Part shown: one piece after another, positions 1 through 12,300 of the stretch
Numbering within the stretch: the first letter of the stretch is position 1
How the letters are laid out: the number at the start of each line of letters is the position of its first letter
NCBI GenBank assembly: GCA_963691705.1
Contig: OY829537.1
Span: forward strand, 56,644,304 to 56,708,303
Reading direction: 5' to 3'
Source: Viola odorata
Taxonomy: Eukaryota; Streptophyta; Magnoliopsida; Malpighiales; Violaceae
Length of the DNA stretch: 64,000 nucleotides
Program-made: the position numbers and the translations under genes
Notes under the pieces: model-generated
Databases searched by the model: none
The model's input: the letters and a program-made list of their open reading frames with translations, nothing else
Told to the model about the DNA's origin: nothing

Positions 1-392
1 AATGATGACATGCTCAATTTAAGGAATGTTCAAAAATGTAGATTTTTTCTTTTTCATGGTAAGTTTTCATGCCAATTTCATTTCCTTTGCTTCAATTTGA
101 TTGTATGATGTCTTGAGTAATTAATAGCAATATATGCATATTAATTAGCTTGTTATTTCATGTGAAATTTGCCACTGTTTCCATTTAAAAAACTTGCTAT
201 TTTTCGTGGATTTAAGTTGCTGCTATGCTTGGGGTTGATTTGAGTGAGTTCTAACATGTAAGTGTCACCTTAGTCACCGACCATGGCGCCAGCGACGTGA
301 TGAGGAAGAAGGGAGTGGGTTTGGTGGGAAAGAAAGGAAAGAAAGGTGATGGGCTTGGCTTTTGCAAAGGCAATTTGTTTTAACTTAAATTT

Positions 393-417
393 TGGGCTTG
401 GATTAATTCCAAGCCCA
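393..417. other. Perfect inverted repeat in satellite subtype (representative copy)
   Basis: TGGGCTTGGA, a 5-base spacer TTAAT, then TCCAAGCCCA: arms of 10 bp with no mismatch. It is present in monomers starting at 1, 2103, 4179, 6281 and 8368 and lost in other subtypes through absence of the TGGGCTT arm. Close by, most monomers contain GGGCTTGGC-TTTT-GCGAAGCCC, a second hairpin with one mismatch. Confidence 0.7.
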
Positions 418-880
418 TTTTTTGTTGTCCAAATTTAGAAAATGGGCCTAAGCCCGACCCATTAGATTTTTATATGTTAAAACGTCGCATTATTTTCGTG
501 CATCATTTTCGTGTTTTATTTAAATGCATGTATGCCATGTTTATTAAATTGTACGCTTAAATCGTATGGTTGTTGAATATTTTGAATAAATGCTTGATTA
601 ACTATTTTGACTTGTTGTAATTCTTTTAATTATTTATCTCAGTTTTTGTAATAATTGGTTAATGCTTTAATTATTTCACTTGTTGTAATAATTAGCTATA
701 TTAATTATTCCGATCTTGAATTTGTAATAATTACGGAGGTAATTAGGAAAAATCGTGTATGTTCGCTATACTTACGCTATTATTGCCCGTTGCTCATCGT
801 TCGAGGCACGTCAAAAATGGTAAGATTAACTTAAACTCTTTTATTTATTTATTTTATCCTTTGAATGAATGTCTTTTAGA

Positions 881-1068
881 CACTCATGAACGAAATAAAG
901 CGTGAAGGCCCAAGATGCTCGCAGGGATATATTTGTGACTGCTTATGTCTAAAACATGTCATGGATATAAGAGTTAATAGACACGACCGTGTATGTCATA
1001 TAATTTCTAATGAACGCACAAGTTATCCGCGATGTGATAAAATGATGACATGCTCAATTTAAGGAATG
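881..1068. other. Most conserved block of the satellite monomer (representative copy)
   Basis: From CACTCATGAACGAAATAAAG through GATGCTCGCAGGGATATATT and CACGACCGTGTATGTCATAT to ATGACATGCTCAATTTAAGG. By eye this is the least variable part of the unit in all domains, while the part upstream of it changes freely. It includes ACACGACCGTGT, a near-perfect 12-bp palindrome that becomes perfect (ACACGATCGTGT) in monomers around 40590, 41625 and 45369. The conserved part could be a protein-binding site or simply slower to diverge; no function can be assigned. Confidence 0.6.
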
Positions 1069-4000
1069 TTCAAAAATGTAGTTTTTTCTTTTTAATGCTA
1101 AAACTTGCCTCACATGCTAAGTTTTCATGCCAATTTCATTTCCTTTGCTTCAATTTGATTGTATGATGTCTTGAGTAATTAATTGCAATATATGCATATT
1201 AATTAGCTTGTTATTTCATGTGAAATTTGCCACTGTTTCCATTTAAAAAACTTGCTATTTTTCGTGGATTTGAGTTGCTGTCATGCTTGGGGTTTATTTG
1301 GGGTTGATTTGAGTGAGTTCTAACATGTAAGTGTCACCTTGGTCACCGATCATGGCGCCAGCGACGTGATGAGGAAGAAGAGAGTGGGTTTGGCGGGAAA
1401 GAAAGGAAGGAAAGGTGATGGGCATGGCTTTAGTGAAGCCCATATGTTTTAACTTAAATTTTGGATTGATTCCAAGCCCATTTTTTGTTGTCCAAATTAA
1501 GAAAATGGACCTATGCCCGACCCATTAGATTTTCGTATGTTAAAATGTCGCATTATTTTCGTGCATAATTTTCGTGTTTTATTTAAATGCTCGTATGCCA
1601 TGTTTATTAAATTGTATGCTTAAATCGTATGGTTGTTTAATATTTCGTATAAATGCTTGATTAATTATTTTGACTTGTTGTAATTCTTTTAATTATTTAT
1701 CTTAGTTGTTGTAATAATTAGGTAATGCTTTAATTATTTCACTTGTTGTAATAATTAGCTAGATTAATTATTCCGATATCCAATTTGTAATAATTAGTGA
1801 GGTAATTAGTAAAAATCGTGTATGTTCGCTATACTTATGCTATTATTGCTCGTTGCTCATCGTTCGGGGCTCGTCAAAAAAGGTAATATTAACTTAAACT
1901 CTTTTATTTATTTTTTTATGGTTTGAATGAATGTCTTTTAGACACTCATGAACGAAATAAAGCGTGAAGGCCCAAGATGCTCGCTGGTATATATTTGTGA
2001 CTGCTTACGTCTAAAACATGTCATGGATATAAGAGTTAATAGACACGACCGTGTATGTCATATAATTTCTAATGAACGCACAAGTTATCCGCGATGTGAT
2101 AAAATGATGACATGCTCAATTTAAGGAATGTTCATAAACGTAGATTTTTTCTTTTTCATGCTAAAACTTGCCTCACATGCTATGTTTTCATGCCAATTTC
2201 ATTTCCTTTGCTTCAATTTGATTGTATGATGTCTTGAGTAATTAATTGCAATATATGCATATTAATTAACTTGTTATTTCATGTGAAATTTGCCACTATT
2301 TCCATTTAAAAAACTTGCTATTTTTCGTGGATTTGAGTTGCTGCTATGCTTGGGGTTGATTTGAGTGAGTTCTAACATGTAAGTGTCACCTTAGTCACCG
2401 ACCATGGAGCCAGCGACGTGATGAGGAAGAAGGGAGTGGGTTTGGCGGGAAAGAAAGGTGATGGGCTTGGCTTTTGCAAAGGCAATTTGTTTTAACTTAA
2501 ATTTTGGGCTTGGATTAATTCCAAGCCCATTTTTTGTTGTCCAAATTTAGAAAATGGGCCTATGCCCGACCCATTAGATTTTCGTGCATCATTTTCGTGT
2601 TTTATTTAAATGCACGTATGCCATGTTTATTAAATTGTACGCTTAAATCGTATGGTTGTTGTATATTTTGAATAAATGCTTGTTTAATTATTTTGACTTG
2701 TTGTAATTCTTTTAATTATTTATCTCAGTTTTTGTAATAATTGGTTAATGCTTTAATTATTTCACTTGTTGTAATAATTAGCTATATTCATTATTCCGAT
2801 CTTCAATTTGTAATAATTACGGAGGTAATTAGGAAAAATCGTGTATGTTCGCTATACTTACGCTATTATTGCCCGTTGCTCATCGTTCGGGGCACGTCAA
2901 AAATGGTAAGATTAACTTAAACTCTTTTATTTATTTATTTTATCCTTTGAATGAATGTCTTTTAGACACTCATGAACGAAATAAAGCGTGAAGGCCCAAG
3001 ATGCTCGCAGGGATATATTTGTGACTGCTTATGTCTAAAACATGTCATGGATATAAGAGTTAATAGACACGACCGTGTATGTCATATAATTTCTAATGAA
3101 CGCACAAGTTATCCGCGATGTGATAAAATGATGACATGCTCAATTTAAGGAATGTTCATAAACGTAGATTTTTTCTTTTTCATGCTAAAACTTGCCTCAC
3201 ACGCTATGTTTTCATGCCAATTTCATTTCCTTTGCTTCAATTTGATTGTATGATGTCTTGAGTAATTAATTGCAATATATGCATATTAATTAGCTTGTTA
3301 TTTCATGTGAAATTTGCCACTATTTCCATTTAAAAAACTTGCTATTTTTTGTGGATTTGAGTTGCTGCTATGCTTGGGGTTGATTTGAGTGAGTTCTAAC
3401 ATGTAAGTGTCACCTTAGTCACCGACCATGGCGCCAAGGACGTGATGAGGAAGAAGAGAGTGGGTTTGGCGGGAAAGAAAGGAAGGAAAGGTGATAGGCT
3501 TGGCTTTGGTGAAGCCCATTTGTTTTAACTTAAATTTTGGATTAATTCCAAGCCCATTTTTTGTTGTCCAAATTAAGAAAATAGGCCTAAGCCCGACCCA
3601 TTAGATTTTTGTATGTTTAAACGTCGCATTATTTTCGTGCATCATTTTCGTGTTTTATTTAAATGTTCATATGTCATGTTTATTAAATTGTATGCTTAAA
3701 TCGTATGGTTGTTTAACATTTCGTATAAATGCTTGATTAATTATTTTGACTTGTTGTAATTCTTTTAATTATTTATCTTAGTTGTTGTAATAATTAGGTA
3801 ATGCTTTAATTATTTCACTTGTTGTAATAATTACCTAGATTAATTATTCCGATCTCCAATTTGTAATAATTAGTGATGTAATTAGTAAATATTGTGTATG
3901 TTCGCTATACTTACGCTATTATTGCTCGTTGCTCATCGTTCGGGGCTCGTCAAAAAAGGTAAGATTAACTTAAACTCTTTTATTTAATTTTTTATGCTTT

Positions 4001-4178
4001 GAATGAATGTCTTTTACACACTCATGAACGAAATAAAGCGTGAAGGCCCAAGATGCTCGCAGGGATATATTTGTGACTGCTTATGTCTAAAATATGTCAT
4101 GGATATAAGAGTTAATAGATACGACCGTGTATGTCATATAATTTCTAATGAACGCACAAGTTATCCGCGATGTGATAA

Positions 4179-7100
4179 AATGATGACATGCTCAATTTAA
4201 GGAATGTTCAAAAATGTAGATTTTTTCTTTTTCATGGTAAGTTTTCATGCCAATTTCATTTCCTTTGCTTCAATTTGATTGTATGATGTCTTGAGTAATT
4301 AATAGCAATATATGCATATTAATTAGCTTGTTATTTCATGTGAAATTTGCCACTGTTTCCATTTAAAAAACTTGCTATTTTTCGTGGATTTAAGTTGCTG
4401 CTATGCTTGGGGTTGATTTGAGTGAGTTCTAACATGTAAGTGTCACCTTAGTCACCGACCATGGCGCCAGCGACGTGATGAGGAAGAAGGGAGTGGGTTT
4501 GGTGGGAAAGAAAGGAAAGAAAGGTGATGGGCTTGGCTTTTGCAAAGGCAATTTGTTTTAACTTAAATTTTGGGCTTGGATTAATTCCAAGCCCATTTTT
4601 TGTTGTCCAAATTTAGAAAATGGGCCTAAGCCCGACCCATTAGATTTTTATATGTTAAAACGTCGCATTATTTTCGTGCATCATTTTCGTGTTTTATTTA
4701 AATGCATGTATGCCATGTTTATTAAATTGTACGCTTAAATCGTATGGTTGTTGAATATTTTGAATAAATGCTTGATTAACTATTTTGACTTGTTGTAATT
4801 CTTTTAATTATTTATCTCAGTTTTTGTAATAATTGGTTAATGCTTTAATTATTTCACTTGTTGTAATAATTAGCTATATTAATTATTCCGATCTTGAATT
4901 TGTAATAATTACGGAGGTAATTAGGAAAAATCGTGTATGTTCGCTATACTTACGCTATTATTGCCCGTTGCTCATCGTTCGAGGCACGTCAAAAATGGTA
5001 AGATTAACTTAAACTCTTTTATTTATTTATTTTATCCTTTGAATGAATGTCTTTTAGACACTCATGAACGAAATAAAGCGTGAAGGCCCAAGATGCTCGC
5101 AGGGATATATTTGTGACTGCTTATGTCTAAAACATGTCATGGATATAAGAGTTAATAGACACGACCGTGTATGTCATATAATTTCTAATGAACGCACAAG
5201 TTATCCGCGATGTGATAAAATGATGACATGCTCAATTTAAGGAATGTTCAAAAATGTAGTTTTTTCTTTTTAATGCTAAAACTTGCCTCACATGCTAAGT
5301 TTTCATGCCAATTTCATTTCCTTTGCTTCAATTTGATTGTATGATGTCTTGAGTAATTAATTGCAATATATGCATATTAATTAGCTTGTTATTTCATGTG
5401 AAATTTGCCACTGTTTCCATTTAAAAAACTTGCTATTTTTCGTGGATTTGAGTTGCTGTCATGCTTGGGGTTTATTTGGGGTTGATTTGAGTGAGTTCTA
5501 ACATGTAAGTGTCACCTTGGTCACCGATCATGGCGCCAGCGACGTGATGAGGAAGAAGAGAGTGGGTTTGGCGGGAAAGAAAGGAAGGAAAGGTGATGGG
5601 CATGGCTTTAGTGAAGCCCATATGTTTTAACTTAAATTTTGGATTGATTCCAAGCCCATTTTTTGTTGTCCAAATTAAGAAAATGGACCTATGCCCGACC
5701 CATTAGATTTTCGTATGTTAAAATGTCGCATTATTTTCGTGTATAATTTTCGTGTTTTATTTAAATGCTCGTATGCCATGTTTATTAAATTGTATGCTTA
5801 AATCGTATGGTTGTTTAATATTTCGTATAAATGCTTGATTAATTATTTTGACTTGTTGTAATTCTTTTAATTATTTATCTTAGTTGTTGTAATAATTAGG
5901 TAATGCTTTAATTATTTCACTTGTTGTAATAATTAGCTAGATTAATTATTCCGATATCCAATTTGTAATAATTAGTGAGGTAATTAGTAAAAATCGTGTA
6001 TGTTCGCTATACTTATGCTATTATTGCTCGTTGCTCATCGTTCGGGGCTCGTCAAAAAAGGTAATATTAACTTAAACTCTTTTATTTATTTTTTTATGGT
6101 TTGAATGAATGTCTTTTAGACACTCATGAACGAAATAAAGCGTGAAGGCCCAAGATGCTCGCTGGTATATATTTGTGACTGCTTACGTCTAAAACATGTC
6201 ATGGATATAAGAGTTAATAGACACGACCGTGTATGTCATATAATTTCTAATGAACGCACAAGTTATCCGCGATGTGATAAAATGATGACATGCTCAATTT
6301 AAGGAATGTTCATAAACGTAGATTTTTTCTTTTTCATGCTAAAACTTGCCTCACATGCTATGTTTTCATGCCAATTTCATTTCCTTTGCTTCAATTTGAT
6401 TGTATGATGTCTTGAGTAATTAATTGCAATATATGCATATTAATTAACTTGTTATTTCATGTGAAATTTGCCACTATTTCCATTTAAAAAACTTGCTATT
6501 TTTCGTGGATTTGAGTTGCTGCTATGCTTGGGGTTGATTTGAGTGAGTTCTAACATGTAAGTGTCACCTTAGTCACCGACCATGGAGCCAGCGACGTGAT
6601 GAGGAAGAAGGGAGTGGGTTTGGCGGGAAAGAAAGGTGATGGGCTTGGCTTTTGCAAAGGCAATTTGTTTTAACTTAAATTTTGGGCTTGGATTAATTCC
6701 AAGCCCATTTTTTGTTGTCCAAATTTAGAAAATGGGCCTATGCCCGACCCATTAGATTTTCGTGCATCATTTTCGTGTTTTATTTAAATGCACGTATGCC
6801 ATGTTTATTAAATTGTACGCTTAAATCGTATGGTTGTTGTATATTTTGAATAAATGCTTGTTTAATTATTTTGACTTGTTGTAATTCTTTTAATTATTTA
6901 TCTCAGTTTTTGTAATAATTGGTTAATGCTTTAATTATTTCACTTGTTGTAATAATTAGCTATATTCATTATTCCGATCTTCAATTTGTAATAATTACGG
7001 AGGTAATTAGGAAAAATCGTGTATGTTCGCTATACTTACGCTATTATTGCCCGTTGCTCATCGTTCGGGGCACGTCAAAAATGGTAAGATTAACTTAAAC

Positions 7101-9391
7101 TCTTTTATTTATTTATTTTATCCTTTGAATGAATGTCTTTTAGACACTCATGAACGAAATAAAGCGTGAAGGCCCAAGATGCTCGCAGGGATATATTTGT
7201 GACTGCTTATGTCTAAAACATGTCATGGATATAAGAGTTAATAGACACGACCGTGTATGTCATATAATTTCTAATGAACGCACAAGTTATCCGCGATGTG
7301 ATAAAATGATGACATGCTCAATTTAAGGAATGTTCAAAAATGTAGTTTTTTTCTTTTTAATGCTAAAACTTGCCTCACATGCTAAGTTTTCATGCCAATT
7401 TCATTTCCTTTGCTTCAATTTGATTGTATGATGTCTTGAGTAATTAATTGCAATATATGCATATTAATTAGCTTGTTATTTCATGTGAAATTTGCCACTG
7501 TTTCCATTTAAAAAACTTGCTATTTTTCGTGGATTTGAGTTGCTGTCATGCTTGGGGTTTATTTGGGGTTGATTTGAGTGAGTTCTAACATGTAAGTGTC
7601 ACCTTGGTCACCGACCATGGCGCCAGCGACGTGATGAGGAAGAAGAGAGTGGGTTTGGCGGGAAAGAAAGGAAGGAAAGGTGATGGGCATGGCTTTAGTG
7701 AAGCCCATATGTTTTAACTTAAATTTTGGATTGATTCCAAGCCCATTTTTTGTTGTCCAAATTAAGAAAATGGACCTATGCCCGACCCATTAGATTTTCG
7801 TATGTTAAAACGTCGCATTATTTTCGTGCATAATTTTCGTGTTTTATTTAAATGCTCGTATGCCATGTTTATTAAATTGTATGCTTAAATCGTATGGTTG
7901 TTTAATATTTCGTATAAATGCTTGATTAATTATTTTGACTTGTTGTAATTCTTTTAATTATTTATCTTAGTTGTTGTAATAATTAGGTAATGCTTTAATT
8001 ATTTCACTTGTTGTAATAATTAGCTAGATTAATTATTCCGATATCCAATTTGTAATAATTAGTGAGGTAATTAGTAAAAATCGTGTATGTTCGCTATACT
8101 TATTCTATTATTGCTCGTTGCTCATCGTTCGGGGCTCGTCAAAAAAGGTAATATTAACTTAAACTCTTTTATTTATTTTTTTATGGTTTGAATGAATGTC
8201 TTTTAGACACTCATGAACGAAATAAAGCGTGAAGGCCCAAGATGCTCGCTGGTATATATTTGTGACTGCTTACGTCTAAAACATGTCATGGATATAAGAG
8301 TTAATAGACACGACCGTGTATGTCATATAATTTCTAATGAACGCACAAGTTATCCGCGATGTGATAAAATGATGACATGCTCAATTTAAGGAATGTTCAT
8401 AAACGTAGATTTTTTCTTTTTCATGCTAAAACTTGCCTCACATGCTATGTTTTCATGCCAATTTCATTTCCTTTGCTTCAATTTGATTGTATGATGTCTT
8501 GAGTAATTAATTGCAATATATGCATATTAATTAACTTGTTATTTCATGTGAAATTTGCCACTTTTTCCATTTAAAAAACTTGCTATTTTTCGTGGATTTG
8601 AGTTGCTGCTATGCTTGGGGTTGATTTGAGTGAGTTCTAACATGTAAGTGTCACCTTAGTCACCGACCATGGAGCCAGCGACGTGATGAGGAAGAAGGGA
8701 GTGGGTTTGGCGGGAAAGAAAGGTGATGGGCTTGGCTTTTGCAAAGGCAATTTGTTTTAACTTAAATTTTGGGCTTGGATTAATTCCAAGCCCATTTTTT
8801 GTTGTCAAAATTTAGAAAATGGGCCTATGCCCGACCCATTAGATTTTCGTGCATCATTTTCGTGTTTTATTTAAATGCACGTATGCCATGTTTATTAAAT
8901 TGTACGCTTAAATCGTATGGTTGTTGTATATTTTGAATAAATGCTTGATTAATTATTTTGACTGGTTGTAATTCTTTTAATTATTTATCTCAGTTTTTGT
9001 AATAATTGGTTAATGCTTTAATTATTTCACTTGTTGTAATAATTAGCTATATTCATTATTCCGATCTTCAATTTGTAATAATTACGGAGGTAATTAGGAA
9101 AAATCGTGTATGTTCGCTATACTTACGCTATTATTGCCCGTTGCTCATCGTTCGGGGCACGTCAAAAATGGTAAGATTAACTTAAACTCTTTTGTTTATT
9201 TATTTTATCCTTTGAATGAATGTCTTTTAGACACTCATGAACGAAATAAAGCGTGAAGGCCCAAGATGCTCGCAGGGTTATATTTGTGACTGCTTATGTC
9301 TAAAACATGTCATGGATATAAGAGTTAATAGACACGACCGTGTATGTCATATAATTTCTAATGAACACACAAGTTATCCGCGATGTGATAA
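4179..9391. repeat. Satellite higher-order repeat A, copy 2 plus a two-monomer extension
   Basis: Monomers 4179-5218, 5219-6280, 6281-7304, 7305-8367 and 8368-9391. The first three match 1-3126 almost base for base; one difference I noted is GTGCATAATT near 1560 against GTGTATAATT near 5740. The last two are a further copy of 5219-7304 (spacing about 2086 bp) with several substitutions. The fourth monomer type of copy 1 (3127-4178) is skipped here, as expected from unequal exchange. Confidence 0.88.
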
Positions 9392-12300
9392 AATGATGAC
9401 ATGCTCAATTTAATGAATGTTCAAAAATGTAGTTTTTTCGTTTTAATGCCAAAACTTGCCTCACATGCTAAGTTTTCATGCCAATTTCATTTCCTTTGCT
9501 TCAATTTGATTGTATGATGTCTTGAGCAATTAATAGCAATATATGCATCTTAATTAGCTTGTTATTTCATGTGAAATTTGCCAATGTTTCCGTTTAAAAA
9601 ACTTGCTATTTTTCATGGATTTGAGTTGCTGCCATGCTAGGGGTTGATTTGAGTGAGTTCTAACATGTAAGTGTCACCTTGGTCGCCAAACATGGCGTCG
9701 CCGACGTGATGAGGAAGAAGAGAGTGGGTTTGGCGGGAGAGAAAGGAAAGAAAGGTGATGGGCTTGGCTTTTGCGAAGCCCATTTGTTTTAACTTAAATT
9801 TTGGATTAATTCCAAGCCCATTTTTTGTTCTCCAAATTTAGAAAAAGGGCCTAAGCCCGACCCATTAGATTTTCGTATCTTAAATCGTCGCATTATTTTC
9901 GTGCATCATTTTCGTGTTTTATTTAAATGTTCGTATGCCATGTTTATTAAATTGTATGCTTAAATCGTATGGTTGTTTAATATTTCGTATAAATGCTTGA
10001 TTAATTATTTTGACTTGTTGTAATTCTTTTAATTATTTATCTCAGTTTTTGTAATAATTTGTTAATGCTTTAATTATTTCACTAGTTGTAATAATTAGCT
10101 AGATTAATTATTGCGATCTCCAATTTGTAATAATTAGGGAGGTAATTAGTAAAAATCGTGTATGTTCGCTATACTTACGCTATTATTTCTCGTTGCTCAT
10201 CATTCGGGGATCGTAAAAAATGGTAAGATTATCTTAAACTCTTTTATTTATTTTTTTATGCTTTGAATGAATGTCTTTTAGACACTCATGAACGAAATAA
10301 AGCGTGAAGGCCCAAGATGCTCGCAGGGATATATTTGTGACTGCTTATGTCTAAAACATGTCATGGACATAAGAGTTAATAGACACGACCGTGTATGTCA
10401 TATAATTTCTAATGAACGCACAAGTTATCCGCGATGTGATAAAATGATGACATGCTCAATTTAAGGAATGTTCAAAAACGTAGTTTTTTCTTTTTCATGC
10501 TAAAAATTGCCTCACATGCTATGTTTTCATGCCAATTTCATTTCCTTTGCTTCAATTTGATTGTATGATGTCTTGAGTAATTAATAGCAATATATGCATA
10601 TTAATTAGCTTGTTATTTGATGTGAAATTTTGCCACTGTTTTTGTTTAAAAAACTTGCTATTTTTCGTGGATTTGAGTTGCTGCCATGCTTGGGGTTTAT
10701 TTGGGGTTGATTTGAATTAGTTCTAACATGTAAGTGTGACCTTGGTCACCGGCCATGGCGCCAGCGACGTGATGAGGAAGAAGGGAGTGGGTTTGGCGGG
10801 AAGGAAAGGAAGGAAAGGTAATGGGATTGGATTTTGCGAAGCCCATTTGTTTTAACTTAAATTTTGGATTAATTCCAAGCTCATTTTTTGTTGTCCAAAT
10901 TTAGAAAATGGGCCTAAGCCCGCCCCATTAGATTTTCGTATGTTAAAACGTCGCATTATTTTCGTGCATCATTTTCCTGTTTTATTTAAATGTTCGTATG
11001 CCATGTTTATTAAATTGTATGCTTAAATCATATGGTTGTTTAATATGTCGTATAAATGCTTGATTAATTATTTTGACTTGTTGTAATTCTTTTAATTATT
11101 TTTCTTAGTTGTTGTAATAATTAGTTAATGATTTAATTATTTCAGTTGTTGTAATAATTAGCTAGATTAATTATTCCGATCTCCAATTTGTAATAATTAG
11201 GGAGGTAATTAGGAAAAATCGTGTATGTTCGCTATACTTACGCTATTATTGCTCGTTGCTCATCGTTCGGGGCTCGTAAAAAATGGTAAGATTAACTTAA
11301 ACTCTTTTACTTATTTTTTAATGGTTTAAATATTTCTCTTGTTGTAATAATTAGCTAGATTAATTATTCCGATCTCCAATTTGTAATAATTAGGGAGATA
11401 ATTAGGAAAAATCGTGTATGTTCACTATACTTACGCTATTATTCTTTGAATGAATGTCTTTTAGACACTCATGAACGAAATAAAGCGTGAAGGCCCAAGA
11501 TGCTCGCAGGGATATATTTGTGACTGCTTATGTCTAAAACATGTCATGGACATAAGAGTTAATAGACACGACCGTGTATGTCATATAACTTCTAATGAAC
11601 GCACAAGTTATCCGCGATGTGATAAAATGATGACATGCTAAATTTAAGGAATGTTAAAAAATGTAGTTTTTTCTTTTTCATGCTAAAAATTGCCTCACAT
11701 GCTAAGTTTTCATGCCAATTTCATTTCCTTTGCTTCAATTTGATGGTATGATGTCATTAGTAATTAATAGCAATATATGCATATTTATTAGCTTGTAATT
11801 TGATGAGAAATTTACCACTGTTTCCGTTTAAAAAACTTGCTATTTTTTGTGGATTTGAGTTGCTGCCATGCTTGGGGTTGATTTGAGTGAGTTCTAACAT
11901 GTAAGTGTCACCTTCGTCGCCAAACATGGTGTCGCCGACGTGATGAGGAAGAAGAGAGTGGGTTTGGCGGGAGAGAAAGGAAAGAAAGGTGATGGGCTTG
12001 GCTTTTGCGAAGCCCATTTGTTTTAACTTAAATTTTGGATTAATTCCAAGCCCATTTTTTTGTTGTCCAAATTTTGAAAATGGGCCTAAGCCCGACCCAT
12101 TTGATTTTCGTATCTTTAAACGTCGCATTATTTTCGTGCATCATTTTCGTGTTTTATTTAAATGTTCGTATGCCTTGTTTATTAAATTGTATGCTTAAAT
12201 CGTATGGTTGTTTAATATTTCGTATAAATGAGTGATTAATTATTTTGGCTTGTTGTAATTCTTTTAATTATTTATCACAGTTGTTGTAATAATTAGTGAA

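Larger units (their letters stand above)
1..4178. repeat. Satellite higher-order repeat A, copy 1 (four monomers)
   Basis: Monomers 1-1040, 1041-2102, 2103-3126 and 3127-4178. The first three reappear almost unchanged 4178 bp later. Distinctive states are TTTTTCATGGTAAGTTTTC in the first monomer (a short deletion against the other units) and the inverted repeat TGGGCTTGGA/TCCAAGCCCA in monomers 1 and 3. Monomers 2 and 4 lack the TGGGCTT arm, so two subtypes alternate. No coding capacity is supported; a 65-codon frame at 4003-4200 exists only because this copy lost a stop that most copies keep. Confidence 0.9.
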
